DNA of 64,000 nt from Capronia americana (lineage: Eukaryota > Ascomycota > Eurotiomycetes > Chaetothyriales > Herpotrichiellaceae), in contig JADWQD010000008.1 in the NCBI GenBank assembly GCA_016110215.1, positions 1,922,001-1,986,000 of the forward strand. Direction: 5' to 3'. A program made the position numbers and the translations under genes. Under the pieces are notes generated by a model, which did not search any database, was not told the origin of the DNA, and saw only the letters and a list, made by a program, of their open reading frames with translations. Positions within the stretch are counted from its first letter, which is position 1; every line of letters starts with the position of its first letter. Below, one piece after another: positions 38,676 through 50,348 of the stretch.

Positions 38676-40490
38676 ATGGACTCGTCCAACAGCGCGAAAC
38701 CCTACGGATGGAGTGATATATCTCACTACCTGCCCATGCGTGATGGCGTACGTCTCGCAGTCAGTGTCTACTTTCCAGAGCACACAACTCCGACAGCACA
38801 AATACCTACGTTGCTTGTCCTGACTCGCTATGGCCGAGCCACGGCGAGAAGACAAGGAGATCCACGATCCATTGATCCTTGGCTGCGTGCCGGATACGCT
38901 TCCGTCGTGGTCGATGTCCGTGGCACGACGGCCTCTTTTGGCGCACGCGTAGCCGAGCTGGGTCCGGACGAGCAACAGGACGCCGAGGAGATCATTGCAC
39001 ATATTACAGCGCAACCTTGGTCGAATGGGAAGGTCGTCTCAACTGGGGTGTCATACACGGGGAATACGGCTGACATGGTCACTGCCCGCGACGCACCGGG
39101 CTTGATCGCATCGATCCCGCGCGCGACGGACTTCGACTTCTGGGAGGCCTTGTGGCCTGGCGGTTGCCCCAACGATTCGTTGTTCAAGGACTGGTCTGCG
39201 GGTGTGTACGAAGTTGATTTTGGGAGACCACACACGGTTAATGGCCGACCCATATATCCTCAACATGCCGGGTTGGACGGCCGTGTGAATGCGAAAGACT
39301 GTCTGAGCTTGTTTCCGACGCTTCAGCCAGTGGATGAAGATCCGGGTTGTTTGATTCTGCAACAGGCGCTCCGCACGCGCGAAGACTTGGGCAGACACTG
39401 GAGATTCGAGGATTACGACAATGCCTTGTTCCGAGACGACGCTGGCTTGAACGGGCATACGATCTTCAATGCTTGCACCGCCGCACACATCCCAGCCGTC
39501 CTGAAGCAGAAAAAACCGGTCCAGTTCTGGGCATCCTGGCTTGATGCCAATACTGCCGATGAAGCCATCAATCGGTTTCGTTCCACGCCAGGTGTCCCAA
39601 CGGAGCTCTTCATCACCGCGAACGATCACAGCGGAGGTGTTCGTCTGGACCCTCTCCTGCCTGGGAAGAATGATCCGATACCTTCGATCGAAGAGCAAGA
39701 TGTCGAACGGTTGCGTTTCGCTGCTGAAGCAATGGGGACGGACGTTCTTGAGCGCCCTTCCGCACGCATTATCCACTACTACGTCCTGGGCACCGGCAGA
39801 TATTTGGATACACTTCAATGGCCACCAACGGGAGTTGAAAATACCAAATTTCTGCTCAGCCCAGAGCGCGCTCTCGTGCGCACGCGCCGCACCGCGGTGC
39901 AAAAATCCGGTATTGATTCTCTGCGGGTGGACTTCCAGGCAAGCACGGGGAAACGGAATCGGTGGTACCAGCTCGCAACACCCGACTATGGCGACCGGTC
40001 AACCCAAGACACCAAGATCTTGACATACGACACGCCACCACTGGACAGAGACACCGAGGTGTGCGGATGGCCCGTCGTACATCTAAACATGCGTACCCAG
40101 ACCGCCGACCCCACCGTATTCGCTTACCTCGAGGACGTGGCGCCAGATGGCCGGGTCACGTATCTGACCGAGGGCATCCTCCGGGCAATCCATCGCAAGG
40201 TCGTCGCAGATGTTCAGCAGCTCCCGTACGATCCGGGTCCAGCGCCGCACAGCTTTGCCCGCGCAGACGCACAGCCAGTCGTGCCGGAACAGAGCTTCAC
40301 CATCTCGCTCAAGCTGTTCGCCATCGCGGCCTTGATCAGGAAGGACCACAGGATTCGCCTGGCCATCGCGGGTGCGGATGCTGATACTTTCCGGCCGATT
40401 CGTGGAGACGTGGACGAGCGGTTTGACATACATTGCGGCGGCCCGAACCCGAGCACGTTCGAAGTTCCTTTGCGGGCGTGGCAGGTTTAG
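38676..40490 (+). CDS. CocE/NonD-family alpha/beta hydrolase (X-Pro dipeptidyl-peptidase-like)
   Basis: A single exon encodes 604 residues. The N-terminal alpha/beta-hydrolase domain (Peptidase_S15 type) has MRDGVRLAVSVYFP, YASVVVDVRGTTASFG and the nucleophile elbow GVSYTGN with Ser126. The acid is likely Asp290 (FWASWLDANTADEA) and the base His318 (ITANDHSGG), the usual order. The C-terminal about 200 residues (VCGWPVVHLNMRTQTADPTVFAYLEDVAPDG) form the jelly-roll X-Pro dipeptidyl-peptidase C domain. Bacterial relatives include cocaine esterase and beta-amino-acid ester hydrolases. In fungi the role is mostly unknown, probably ester or amide hydrolysis of a xenobiotic or secondary metabolite. 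There is no signal peptide, so it is cytosolic. Confidence 0.9.
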   Translation: MDSSNSAKPYGWSDISHYLPMRDGVRLAVSVYFPEHTTPTAQIPTLLVLTRYGRATARRQGDPRSIDPWLRAGYASVVVDVRGTTASFGARVAELGPDEQQDAEEIIAHITAQPWSNGKVVSTGVSYTGNTADMVTARDAPGLIASIPRATDFDFWEALWPGGCPNDSLFKDWSAGVYEVDFGRPHTVNGRPIYPQHAGLDGRVNAKDCLSLFPTLQPVDEDPGCLILQQALRTREDLGRHWRFEDYDNALFRDDAGLNGHTIFNACTAAHIPAVLKQKKPVQFWASWLDANTADEAINRFRSTPGVPTELFITANDHSGGVRLDPLLPGKNDPIPSIEEQDVERLRFAAEAMGTDVLERPSARIIHYYVLGTGRYLDTLQWPPTGVENTKFLLSPERALVRTRRTAVQKSGIDSLRVDFQASTGKRNRWYQLATPDYGDRSTQDTKILTYDTPPLDRDTEVCGWPVVHLNMRTQTADPTVFAYLEDVAPDGRVTYLTEGILRAIHRKVVADVQQLPYDPGPAPHSFARADAQPVVPEQSFTISLKLFAIAALIRKDHRIRLAIAGADADTFRPIRGDVDERFDIHCGGPNPSTFEVPLRAWQV

Positions 40491-41255
40491 TGAAGAGGTG
40501 TATAGGATAAGACGCTGCAAGTAAAGGGACAGAATCCGAATTTGGTAATTCCATTCAATGTGCCATTCATACTGTAGAAATGCATGCTGGCCGAATCATG
40601 TGCCATGAAGTGATATGCTCCAACAGACCTCTCAGAGCATGATGTTCCTCGCGTGAATATATCTTCGCTGTACAATTCTGGCTCGGTTCAACTACTAAAC
40701 AAAGCTCACTCACTCACTTGGGGAACGAAGCCGACTTCTACTGGTGGTTCATCAGACACGCAAGTTTTCACGAGACTTGTTTAAGTCGAGGGCCAGGATA
40801 CAAATCCTTGACTTGGAAGGCTCTGTAGGCAAAGTACTTTCTAGCAGAGACATTCAGATTAGTATAGCCGACCGACGGACTTGGAGTAATCCATAGTTGC
40901 AGCGTGGTCCAAGCTGTCCAACATTTCGCTCCCGTCACTGCTAACTCAACCTCAGGGATCAGTCAACACTCGAAGCTGCGTGTGCCATAGCTTCCTACCG
41001 GCTTTAGTCAGGTTTATTCCAACTAGCAGCTCGAAAAGGAATTCTTGGAAAGTTCCTCCACCTCGGGATTCCTCATTGCCTCACAAGCCTGAAAGCTGAA
41101 ACTCCTTTGCCATCGCTCGACACGTCACTTGCTGGTCATAGACCTATTTCTTCCGCTTTCGACATAATCGCCTCAGTCTATTCCCATAGTTTCCAACGGT
41201 GGTTGCGCGACTTGGTCCTCAAATTGGGATTCCATGCCAGCACTAGAGCCTGGCA
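40491..41255. other. intergenic region between convergent genes
   Basis: I see nothing that I can support as a gene or element in these 765 bp. Confidence 0.4.
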
Positions 41256-42143
41256 TTAGATGTAGAGCCATCCTTCCAGTTGGTGAGAAGACGCGAAAGC
41301 AGGGCGTATTTGCGTTTCATATAGAAACCAGATGATCAGGATCGCAACAGCGTACTTCAAGCAGGCTGTCAGCAGAAACCAGAAAAAGGTCGACAGATTG
41401 GCTCGCAAGGCGCACATGCGGAAGCTGGACATCTTGTGTTTCTCGACCCGTTCGTTTGGTGGATCGTTCTTAGACAAGGCAGTCCTTCCAGGTTCGACAG
41501 ACTTGGCAATAGCTTCCATAGTATCACCCTGGTCAACTCCATGACCTTGTCGTTGTCGATAGGTAGTCTCCTCGACAGTGTCCTCTTGCTCCTTGTCCTC
41601 ATTGTTCCCAGGCATAAGGCCAATACCTTCCGTGCTCGAGCTTTGCGAGATATTTCCACCTTCCTCAGCATCAACATCAACACAGCCTCGTCGACGGAGC
41701 TGAACCCCCAGTCGCGAGAGGTGTAGGTCGGTATAACCGAGAGACATGACGCAGAAGACGGCCATATGTGACACAAACCGGTTTTCGTCGATATCGAAGT
41801 CTCCAATGCGCATCACGTCGTGCAGGCTGACCCCGGCCGCAAGATGAAGAAGTGCCTGATGAAACTGATCGTATCTGTCGTACGGTGTGAGTGGGCCGAG
41901 GTTTGCTGGTGGTCGAATTCCATGTGGGTAGAGTTCTTCCAGATCCTGTTCTGGGAGGGATCGGAAATACTCTAGTTCTTCAGTCCGGGGGTCCAGATCC
42001 GCTGAGTCGGTAGCAACTGCTGGTCCTGGTTCACCGGGGCCATGAGGGCTTGGAGAGGGGGGTTTGATCTGCGACTCCTGTGGAGAGCAATCCTCATTGC
42101 TGGGGAGGAAATCATGCTCGGCTGCACGCACGGGGCAGTCCAT
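41256..42143 (-). CDS. unknown protein with helical module and C-terminal membrane anchor
   Basis: A single exon encodes 295 residues, family not recognised. Residues 1-60 are polar and proline-rich. Residues 92-150 are helical, with two similar halves (QALLHLAAGVSLHDVMRIG and AVFCVMSLGYTDLHLSRLG) that look like helix-turn-helix units. Residues 155-235 are acidic and disordered. A single hydrophobic segment, TFFWFLLTACLKYAVAILIIWFL (about 252-274), would span a membrane near the C-terminus. There is no signal peptide, so it may be tail-anchored with the bulk in the cytosol. The next leftward gene at 43159 has the same plan, which suggests an old tandem pair. An extra upstream exon cannot be excluded. 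Confidence 0.6.
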   Translation of the reverse strand: MDCPVRAAEHDFLPSNEDCSPQESQIKPPSPSPHGPGEPGPAVATDSADLDPRTEELEYFRSLPEQDLEELYPHGIRPPANLGPLTPYDRYDQFHQALLHLAAGVSLHDVMRIGDFDIDENRFVSHMAVFCVMSLGYTDLHLSRLGVQLRRRGCVDVDAEEGGNISQSSSTEGIGLMPGNNEDKEQEDTVEETTYRQRQGHGVDQGDTMEAIAKSVEPGRTALSKNDPPNERVEKHKMSSFRMCALRANLSTFFWFLLTACLKYAVAILIIWFLYETQIRPAFASSHQLEGWLYI

Positions 42144-43158
42144 CGTGTGGTGTCGTACAGGAAATTGTGAAGGTTCTGCCTATGGAAAGAGCTGGCGCGC
42201 TCAGGTGGAAATCCTTCGTCAGTCAGGAGCGCCGGAGACCCAGATTCGATCCGCCAACGCAATAGCCGTGTCGGAAGACTAGCAGTTCTATTCAGAGGAA
42301 GACAATGGGAGAGGACGTGTGAAAACTCTGTGACCCATGTGCTTTTGTGTCTATGCAGCTGGGAAAATATCTGACTGCTCTCTGGCATTAACTGGGCAGC
42401 TAGAGGCAGTGGGTTCGTTTCTGCGCGAGCCACTTCACTGTCCTCATAGTGAATCGACTTTCCCTTTGAGGCAGTTGAAATCATCTCAGCCACATAGCGC
42501 AACCTGCAGTGTACGTCTATCATGAAGTGAAGTATTCACACAACGACAGTCATAATCCCATTGCACCTTGAGGTTACGATGTTGATGCTGCGATCAGACG
42601 CACAATCTGGCATTCCACTAATGACACGAATGACTTGCTCTATCACTCCAGTGCGAAACTGGAACCATCAATATGCCCCTCGACACGCCATATCGGGCAC
42701 AATCGAATGAAGAGCTGCTCGCCTTGCGATCATTATGTCAGAAGTATAATAATAACGGCCGAATCCTCTGATCATGACGATTTCCATGCCCAGGGTCTCT
42801 GGTCGAAGTAAAGGACCGCCCACAACCGTGAGCGAGTCCATAGAAGAAATGTAGGAAAGATAAGACGCAGAGTTTGAAGGTTGAATCTTTCTGGAGTATG
42901 CTTGAATTGGGGAGATAAGCGAACTCACCGAGTAGCGCATAATTTAGTCACTATTGATCGTCATTTCTTGACTTTGATTTGCAGGAAAGGGAACCTCTGC
43001 GGGACACATACCTGGAATATTACTTCCCAAGGCTTCGCACCGTGGTGGTACCAATTTTGTTCTTTCAGCGGTCAATACCAAGGCGAAGACTTGCATATCC
43101 CCGTCATCCTCACCATTGATCGTCATGAGAAAGCCCTTTTTGTTCAAGCCAAATCCTC
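42144..43158. other. intergenic region
   Basis: This is the 5' flank of the leftward membrane-anchored protein gene and the 3' flank of the next. Short frames at 42337-42523 could be extra 5' coding sequence, but no splice sites convince me. Confidence 0.35.
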
Positions 43159-44451
43159 TCACAAATGATTTCTTGCACAGTGCTGTATTAATAACACAAC
43201 GGCAAGGACTAGTGCAATCCTTTCTGCCCCCACAGACAAAATGTTCAGGATATTGAGGAAGCTGTACCCGCGGTTGGACAGTAATATCTGCAGCTCGGAC
43301 AGTAGAATTCCAAGAAGTCTGCCGATGAAGATAGCTAGCGAGGACCAGATTGTTGTGCTGATACAGATTCGAAATACTGGAGCCCTGGAAGGTTGCGCAT
43401 GTTGTGATGATGCCCAAGGTGTGGTGCTGACATTTGCCTGAGGGGTTGGAACAGGAATCACAGTAAGGACGTTGTGGCGCCTTACTCCCGCTGGCCGTCT
43501 GTAGTAAGTGGTGGCATGATGCTCTTCCTGTTCTGGCATAGGTTTGTGCGCAATTGGCTCGTTCTCGAGACTCTCAAGAGCATCGTGATACATCGACGCT
43601 TCGTCGTCATCTTGCTGAGCTTCGTCCTTCTCCAAGTCTTGTGCAGTGCTGACCTCTTCGATGCTTATCCATGGACCTTCCTCTGTTGCATGGGGCTCGT
43701 GACCAGCGAGGGCTTCTTCTCCATGGAGTTGACCTCCTAGCGTATGAGTGATATCCGCACCGGTCACGTTCGGGTCTCTTTCTCTGCTCCTAGAGGCCCC
43801 GCGGTCGGAGGATGCTGGAACCGAGACATAGAACAATCGAATCTCCTCCTCCACGATACTTGGCGTGTCCCGAGCAGCGATAGTGAAGCGCGCGAGCTCG
43901 TGGACAAGTTCTTGCAGTGTGAGGTCCATAAGTTGGGCTATGTCAGCTGCTTCAAACCCGACGGCGACCAGTCGTGCTGAAACATCCAGAAGAGCATGTT
44001 GGTGACTTCGAGGTCGACCACGAAAATGGCTGATGGAGCTTGCGTTCCCTGTTGCACCCGCCTGAGGAGGTTCAAACGTCGTAGTGGGTAGGTCTGCTGT
44101 CTCAAGAGCGGCAGGTGCTGACACGTTGCGGAACTGACCTCTGAAGGTGAGCGGTTTCGGAACGAGTGCTGGGTCTAGGGCGGACTCGTATATCTCCCTG
44201 GCCGTCAGCGCGTTCGTGACTCGTCTGGCGGTATACATGGGACCAGGCAGCTGCGGCTGATGACAGTCCGAGTTCTCTTTCTGGGCTGAATCGTGCATCC
44301 CATGCTCAGCCTGCCGGGTGGTTCTCTGTTTCTTCAGTGAGATCTCAACGCTCGGCGGTTGGAATGGCGTTCGGGAAAGCTTTCGACAATTTTCCTGTAC
44401 GAGTACTGACATTGGAGAGGTGTCGCCTTTGAGCCGGACAATTCTCGACAT
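43159..44451 (-). CDS. unknown protein with helical module and C-terminal membrane segments
   Basis: A single exon encodes 430 residues, family not recognised. Residues 1-145 are basic and disordered. Residues 152-208 form a helical module (LVAVGFEAADIAQLMDLTL and QELVHELARF) like that of the neighbour at 41256. Residues 215-350 are acidic and disordered. The C-terminus has two hydrophobic stretches, ISTTIWSSLAIFIGRLLGIL and IALVLAVVLLIQHC. The order matches the neighbour: disordered, helical module, acidic linker, membrane anchor. That supports descent from a common gene despite low identity. A tethered regulator is one possible role, and nothing in the sequence proves it. Confidence 0.62.
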   Translation of the reverse strand: MSRIVRLKGDTSPMSVLVQENCRKLSRTPFQPPSVEISLKKQRTTRQAEHGMHDSAQKENSDCHQPQLPGPMYTARRVTNALTAREIYESALDPALVPKPLTFRGQFRNVSAPAALETADLPTTTFEPPQAGATGNASSISHFRGRPRSHQHALLDVSARLVAVGFEAADIAQLMDLTLQELVHELARFTIAARDTPSIVEEEIRLFYVSVPASSDRGASRSRERDPNVTGADITHTLGGQLHGEEALAGHEPHATEEGPWISIEEVSTAQDLEKDEAQQDDDEASMYHDALESLENEPIAHKPMPEQEEHHATTYYRRPAGVRRHNVLTVIPVPTPQANVSTTPWASSQHAQPSRAPVFRICISTTIWSSLAIFIGRLLGILLSELQILLSNRGYSFLNILNILSVGAERIALVLAVVLLIQHCARNHL

Positions 44452-46531
44452 GGTAGGAGTGCGGAGTTGTTGTCGGTATGATGGAGCGGAGCCAGCTCAA
44501 ACAAGTTGAAGTCTATGGACGACTGGGTCTGGGGTACCAGCAGGAGTATTTGTAGTGAGCCAGTGTCGATGAAAGGATAGGCGATGGCTCGAGATATGAT
44601 GCCCGTAATAAATATTCCGCCACTAAAGGCAGTCCCGACCGCGCTGCCATCAGGCAGTTGTTCTAATATGAAGTGCTAATCAGTGTGAAGGATAAAGGCA
44701 GTTCAGTGTTGGGCTGTCGAGGTTGAGGTGGTAGGTGCTTTGTCTCCTGTCGACCCTGCGCACCGTGGTCCATCTCGGGAAGATAGATATGTCACCTTTT
44801 GTGGGCATATCTCAGCGTGTAGGATGGATCTTCATAACTGCACGAGGATGTTCCTTAAACGGAGCAGCCTGGTAACCACTTCTTAGTGGAGTGGCCGAAG
44901 TCGAGGGGAAACAATGGATGAAAGCCTTTGTTGGTATCCCAGACAAAGCATCATCCAGAAATTGGGCAAGTTACAGTCTTTGTGTCCACATGACTGGCGC
45001 CAACAAACCCGCCCGTATTCTGTCCAAGGACTGAGAAGTCTGCAGGTCAATTGCATTAGTTCCAGGCTGTCCACGGAGTTGGGACTCTTGAGAGTTAATT
45101 GGTGGCGAACCAGACGAGTCCATTCAGCATCGAGTAATTTGGGAAAAGCTAGGAGGAAGACACAATGTATTAGTAGGAAACAACGAAAGAGGAATATTGA
45201 AGTCAAATAACGACTGTAGCGCTGGAGTTCGAGCAAAAACAACTGGGAAGCTTTGGTCTTGTCAAGACTCGTCCAGAATTCGACTCAGGCATAAAACATG
45301 GGGTCGCCGAAGCGTCCTGCAAAGTCTGCGCAGTATGGAATGAAGGTATTTATGGGGAAGTAATCCTGCAAGGCCACAGTCGACGCGGTGAAAGTCAAGT
45401 GAGGAGCACCTGAAGGGAAGATGAACGGAAAAAGTTGATGACGTCATTTTCCTATCGACTTCGCCAACTCCGCTTGACTCTAAACACTCCAGGTTGTCTC
45501 TAACAACATCAGTCTACTTTAGGAGCTTTTCTATGGTTTACGTGTCTGAATGCACAGATTTCCGACACATCATTCATGGTACAAATTGCGCAGCCTGGTC
45601 ATCACTGCAACTGCCGGGTCATGCCGGGAAAAATCGACTGCTCCTTGTGGTGAAGGAAGACGTCCGCGCATACACGAGTATCTTTATGGAACAGTGGAGC
45701 TAATCAAGAAAACGGATAGTTAGGTTCCCTACAGCGCAATGCCGTCACTGGACCCAAGAGAGAGAATATATGCAAGGCTTCGTCAAAGCCTATTGCAGGT
45801 GTTCCCCGAAGATGCTCGGAGACATTTTGAAATCCTTTCCTGTACTGCACCGCCATTCAAGAAGGGAATTCAACAACCTCAAGCTGCACCGATGCTAGAC
45901 CGAACAGCCACGTATCGTCTGCTGTGCTGTTAAAGCGCCTTAACATGTCCAGATCTTCATCCAGGCGTTCGGAGAAATGTTCACTCTCTGCAACTGTGTG
46001 TAACTGTCCAACTGCCGGACAACGCCGGTTCAAGACAGCACTGCTGCCAGGTACGCGAGCGAGACATAACCCAGGGTCTCGAAGGTAGGATGGCACTCGT
46101 GGAACGCGGATCACCGCAGCAGGCTAACCTTTGAGCGAGTTTTGGCGTTTGAGGAGGATATCTCGAGGTGCGGACTTGTGCTTCCCATTGCGTGCTGCGA
46201 GAACCTTATAACGCAATCGTGCTGCTCCACCACGTTCGCACGCGATTTCAGATTTCCTTTCCACCCAAGCATCCCAACGAATAAGAAAAAGCTTACTATG
46301 GTTAATCAGAAAATAAGCACTGCTTGTTTTCCTTCGCCCAGCAGGCCTGGGTAATGGTAGGTCAGCACGCTGATGGATGATACCATCTGCGCCCATGCAG
46401 AACACGTGGATTGGGAGTGTATATGGTCATGGTATATAAGTACTTCGCTAACGCCCGGAGGTACTCCGAAGCAACATTTTTTCTTGTCTCATTCCTGGTC
46501 TTTCCATCGTCGAGATTGTTTAACTTCCAAG
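44452..46531. other. 2.1 kb spacer upstream of DUR3-like gene
   Basis: No gene is supported. Short frames at 45494-45703 and 45739-45933 have protein-like parts but no support beyond that. A TATA box lies at 46433-46440. Confidence 0.4.
46433..46440 (+). promoter_or_regulatory. TATA box of DUR3-like gene
   Basis: TATATAAG lies 92-99 bp before the DUR3-like start codon, a normal core-promoter spacing. Confidence 0.6.
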
Positions 46532-48786
46532 ATGACCGTGCAGCTCCTCAGCCAGGCCGACGGCTATGGCGTTATCGTCGGGCTTTCGGTCCTGTTTTGT
46601 CTGATCATCATCGCTGCAGTCCGCATTCAGAAGAGGTATCTTTCAGAAGACAGTGACCAGTCCGAGATGTTCATGGTTGCAAATCGTTCCGTGGGCACCG
46701 GACTGACGGCCTCGGCTGTCTTCTCGAGCTGGTAAGCTCAAATGCCCACGATACCGCGAGGTACATGTCTTGACTCACGTGATCTGATACAGGATGTGGA
46801 TCAATGAGAGTGTCTTTTCGGCTGCCTACACGTACAAGTGGGGCGTTGCGCTTCCGATCTGGTGGGCAAGTGGATTGTCTTTCCAGATTGCCCTCATGGC
46901 AGTGCTCGGTATCGTGGCAAAGCTGCGAGTACCCTATGCGCACACCTCGCTTGAGATCATCAAGATGAGATATGGAAAATATGCGCACGGGCTGTTCATT
47001 CTCCTCAATCTGGTCAACAACATTTTCGGTTGCGGAAGCATGATTCTCGCGGGTTCTCAGCTGGTGACTGGGATGACTGGAATGCATGTCGTCGCTGCGT
47101 GCATCCTAATCCCTGCCGGAGGTAAGTCAACCCTGGCCGATAACATCAAATACAGACGGACGCTGACTGTTGTACTTCTGAAGTCGTCACCTATACGGCC
47201 GTTGGGGGGCTTAAAGCAACTTTCTTGACGGACTTCCTCCACACAACCATTGCTCTGATCCTCTTGATCTACTTCTCCCTGGCCGTTTTGACGAACGAAC
47301 ACATTGGCGGCGTCTCAGGCTTGTACGAGAAAGTTAAGGCCACCGATGATTACATTCCTGGCAACTACAAAGGCTCGCTTTTGACCATGAAGTCCAAGAG
47401 CTGTAAGGGGATTCGTCACCGTTATAAGTTGTCTATACTAATGTCTCTGCGACAGCGCTTCTTTTCGGCCTCGTCCTCAAGTTTGGCAACCTTGCATTAG
47501 TGCTCATGGACACGGCCTTCTGGCAGAAATCATTCGCCTCTGAAGTTCACTCGACCGTCCCGGCGTACGACCTTGTGTCTGTCGTCATCCTCGCCATCCC
47601 CTGGTGTACCGGCACCATTATCGGACTCAGTGCCCGCGCGATCGAAAAGACGCCTGTCTGGTTCGACTATCCCAACACTCTAACGATCACTCAGGTCAAC
47701 TCAGGCCTCGTCATGCCGTACGTGTTAAGGTCTCTACTCGGCACTGGCGCGACCGCTGGCCTTCTGGTACTCATATTTATGGCCATCACCAGCACAGTAT
47801 CTTCGTCAATGATCGCTGTGAGCAGCATCATCTCGCTCGACTTTTACCGCACCTATATCAATCCACGTGCATCCGACCGCAGAACGCTCCAGGTGAGCCA
47901 TTGGGGTGTCGTCTTCCACGGTTGCTTCATGGCTGGCTTTGCCATCATGCTCGAGTACGCCGGTGCAACCAACAACTGGTCCACCTACTTCCGACCCATC
48001 GTCGCATGTCCCGGCATCCTGCCCATGATCCTGACGCTTCTCTGGTCGAGGCAAACCAAGTTGGCAGCCATCCTGGCTCCCATTCTTGGCCTTGCGTCCG
48101 GTATTGCAACTTGGCTCTCCCTGTCCTGGGCGTGGTCTGGTGCGATCAATATTCAAACCACCCAGGATCAAGTGCCAGGGCTTTACGCTGCAATTGTCTC
48201 TTTCTTCTCTCCAGCTCTCTATTCTGTCATCATCTCCTTGGCCTGGCCAAGCCGCTTTGACTGGCGCGAGTTTCTGAGAATTGACCTGATCGAGGACACG
48301 AGCCAACCAAGCAGCTCCCTGCAGTCCGAACTACCCAGCACCGAAGCCGTGAATGAGGCACCCAAGGGGACCACCAGCTCCGAGAAAGAACCCTACCTCA
48401 CGGCTGGTGAGGAGAGCGGCTCACCTCAAAGTCCAAGTCCAAGTCTACCTCCACATCTCCCGCGCCACAAACTGAACGCCAAAATCCCTCTCGACCAGGT
48501 GGTCCACCCCTTTGATGAGAAAACCATCCGACATATCAAGAAGTGGTTTAAGATTGCCAGCATTTACTTTGTCGTCAACGTCTTGGTCACGATCGTCCTC
48601 TGGCCTTTGCCATTGTATCGCGACTATATCTTCACCAAGAGCTTTTTTGATGGATGGGTCAGCATGGCCATCATTTGGCATTTCGGCGCCATGTTCGCTG
48701 TCATCGTGTACCCGTGTTATGATGGTCGACATGCCATCGGTCGGGCGGTCCGTGGAATGGTGAATGACTTGAGGAAGAGGAGATGA
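46532..48786 (+). CDS. urea/polyamine transporter, DUR3-type sodium:solute symporter
   Basis: Four exons, 46532-46731, 46793-47121, 47184-47402 and 47456-48786, give 692 residues, the usual DUR3 length. All three introns are 53-62 bp. SEMFMVANRSVGTGLTASAVFSSWMWINE is the conserved second-helix region of the DUR3 branch. GGLKATFLTDFLHTTIALILL, LALVLMDTAFWQKSFAS and IFMAITSTVSSSMIAVSSIISLDFY follow in the family order. About 15 membrane helices are present, with a hydrophilic loop at about 560-610 rich in Ser, Pro and Glu. Such proteins import urea or polyamines at the plasma membrane with a cation and are usually controlled by nitrogen repression. All splice sites keep the frame through conserved residues, so the gene looks intact. 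Confidence 0.93.
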
Positions 48787-49534
48787 GACGGTGTTTGAAG
48801 TGCTGTACCACATGAGAAACTCAGCTAGCATGCCGGAGCAAGAGTTACCAGGGCAATAGATGGTAGAGCATAAATGATAGAGCATAAATAGTAGAGCAAT
48901 AGATAGATCATACTAGATAGATCATACTAGATAGATCATAGAAGGTAACACCCGTAGACATGAATCAGGCCAAGGCCCCATAGCTGTCTATAAAATTGAG
49001 TAACTTCTGCAGTTCAGTAATCTACCCTCCACCTTTCCAATCCTGGATGCTATGGGCAGAGAACGCACATGGCCTTGTGAGCGGCCAGGGATTCGCTGCC
49101 AATAACTATGGTAGTTGAATAGGTTCAAGCCGCCTCAATCCTGCTGGAAATGACAAACGACCTCACAGTTGAACCGACACTCAAATATATTTCCTGGAAC
49201 GCGTCAATCTTGTCGCAAAGTAAGCCGGCGTCTTCTTCTCACTCAATCACGCCAACTCCCTGACCCATGACCAATGCCAAGCGCATGGCGTGCTCGTTGG
49301 AGGATGGAAAAATGAAAACAAATTCCTTCGCCCGCTCAGACAAATCATCCTCCCTATCCTGCGGGATAAGCTTCTCACTCATCCTACCATTTCGTGCTTG
49401 AGGGCTACGTATTCAGAATTTCCCTTAATTCCGTGCCGTATGCTGTGGATCTACTTGAAGTTATCTCTTACTTTCCGGCACTTCCCATGCCCCAATTCCT
49501 TCTTCGGCGATATGGCGCGATAGTATTGGGGATC
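48787..49534. other. intergenic region between convergent genes
   Basis: This is the 3' flank of the DUR3-like gene with a short tandem repeat at 48858-48944. Otherwise nothing is recognisable. Confidence 0.4.
48858..48944 (+). repeat. short AT-rich tandem repeats (AGAGCATAAAT and ATAGATCATACTAG)
   Basis: Two to three imperfect copies of AGAGCATAAATG/AGAGCATAAATA are followed by about three copies of AGATAGATCATACT just after the DUR3-like gene. A slippage-type microsatellite. Confidence 0.8.
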
Positions 49535-50348
49535 TCAATCGTCAGGTCTGAAGAGAACCTCAATTTCGGATTCCGCCCAGTATGGTTGATATTCCTGCGG
49601 GGAGTCAAGTGAGCCTTCTCCCTGAGCAACAGAGGCTGCATGCTTGGGAGCCAATGATTTCATTGCCTGGTAGATGGTATCAGAACTGGGAGTCTTTGTC
49701 CACATTGGAACAACTCGGGGAGGAGGACTCTCTGGCTTGAACGGCCCAAAATCGACCGCATCAAGCTGGCACTGGTTCTGTAAGGGAGTATCCGAGACGA
49801 GTGTCGGAGCGAAAAAACCCAACTTTTGCTGACTGGGGACTGCGTGCCAGTTCCCAGCTGGCTCTTTGTCTTTCCTGTCAGCATATCCTTCCGATCTATC
49901 AGGTTGTGTATCGTCGACTTGAGGCTGGGACGGTGGAAGGAGGTGCAAGTCCTCGAAGCTCTGGTAGAGGTCGTCTCGGATCTTCAGGCTTTCCGCGATG
50001 TCGGCTCCGTAATTGCATTCTCGTAGGGAGAGGACATCGAGAATAGACCGCGCTGTCTATGTGCGAACGTATGAGTCAGTGGCGAACAAATAAACAATTT
50101 GCGTCCGAGTCCTCAATGAAACGAAAAGGAAAAGAAAGGGTCTTGTTTACTTCTCCTTTTGCCTGTAAGAGGTTGTACAGCCACCCTGCAAGCTTCGCCT
50201 GGCGCCACAGAAGCTGGGTGTCTGACGGCATGGGGCTGAGAGTCCCGCTGAGATCGGCGTACGGGTTCTGGCAGAGAATTCGGCAAGCCACAAAGTCTTC
50301 TGCCAGCGATTTTCGGGAGCGGAGTATGTCAGTTTGTGTCCGCCACAT
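49535..50348 (-). CDS. unknown two-exon protein
   Basis: Exons 50348-50151 and 50056-49535 give 239 residues. The intron is 94 bp with a GTAAAC donor and ATAG acceptor, in phase 0. The family is not recognised. Residues 1-110 are helical (QLLWRQAKLAGWLYNLLQAK, ARSILDVLSLRECNYGADIA, ESLKIRDDLYQSFEDL), and the rest is proline-rich and probably disordered. A further 5' exon of 48 nt (start at 50476, GTTTCC donor, acceptor at 50358) would extend the frame in phase. That would give the short first exon seen in several genes to the right. No signal peptide or membrane segment is present. Confidence 0.55.
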
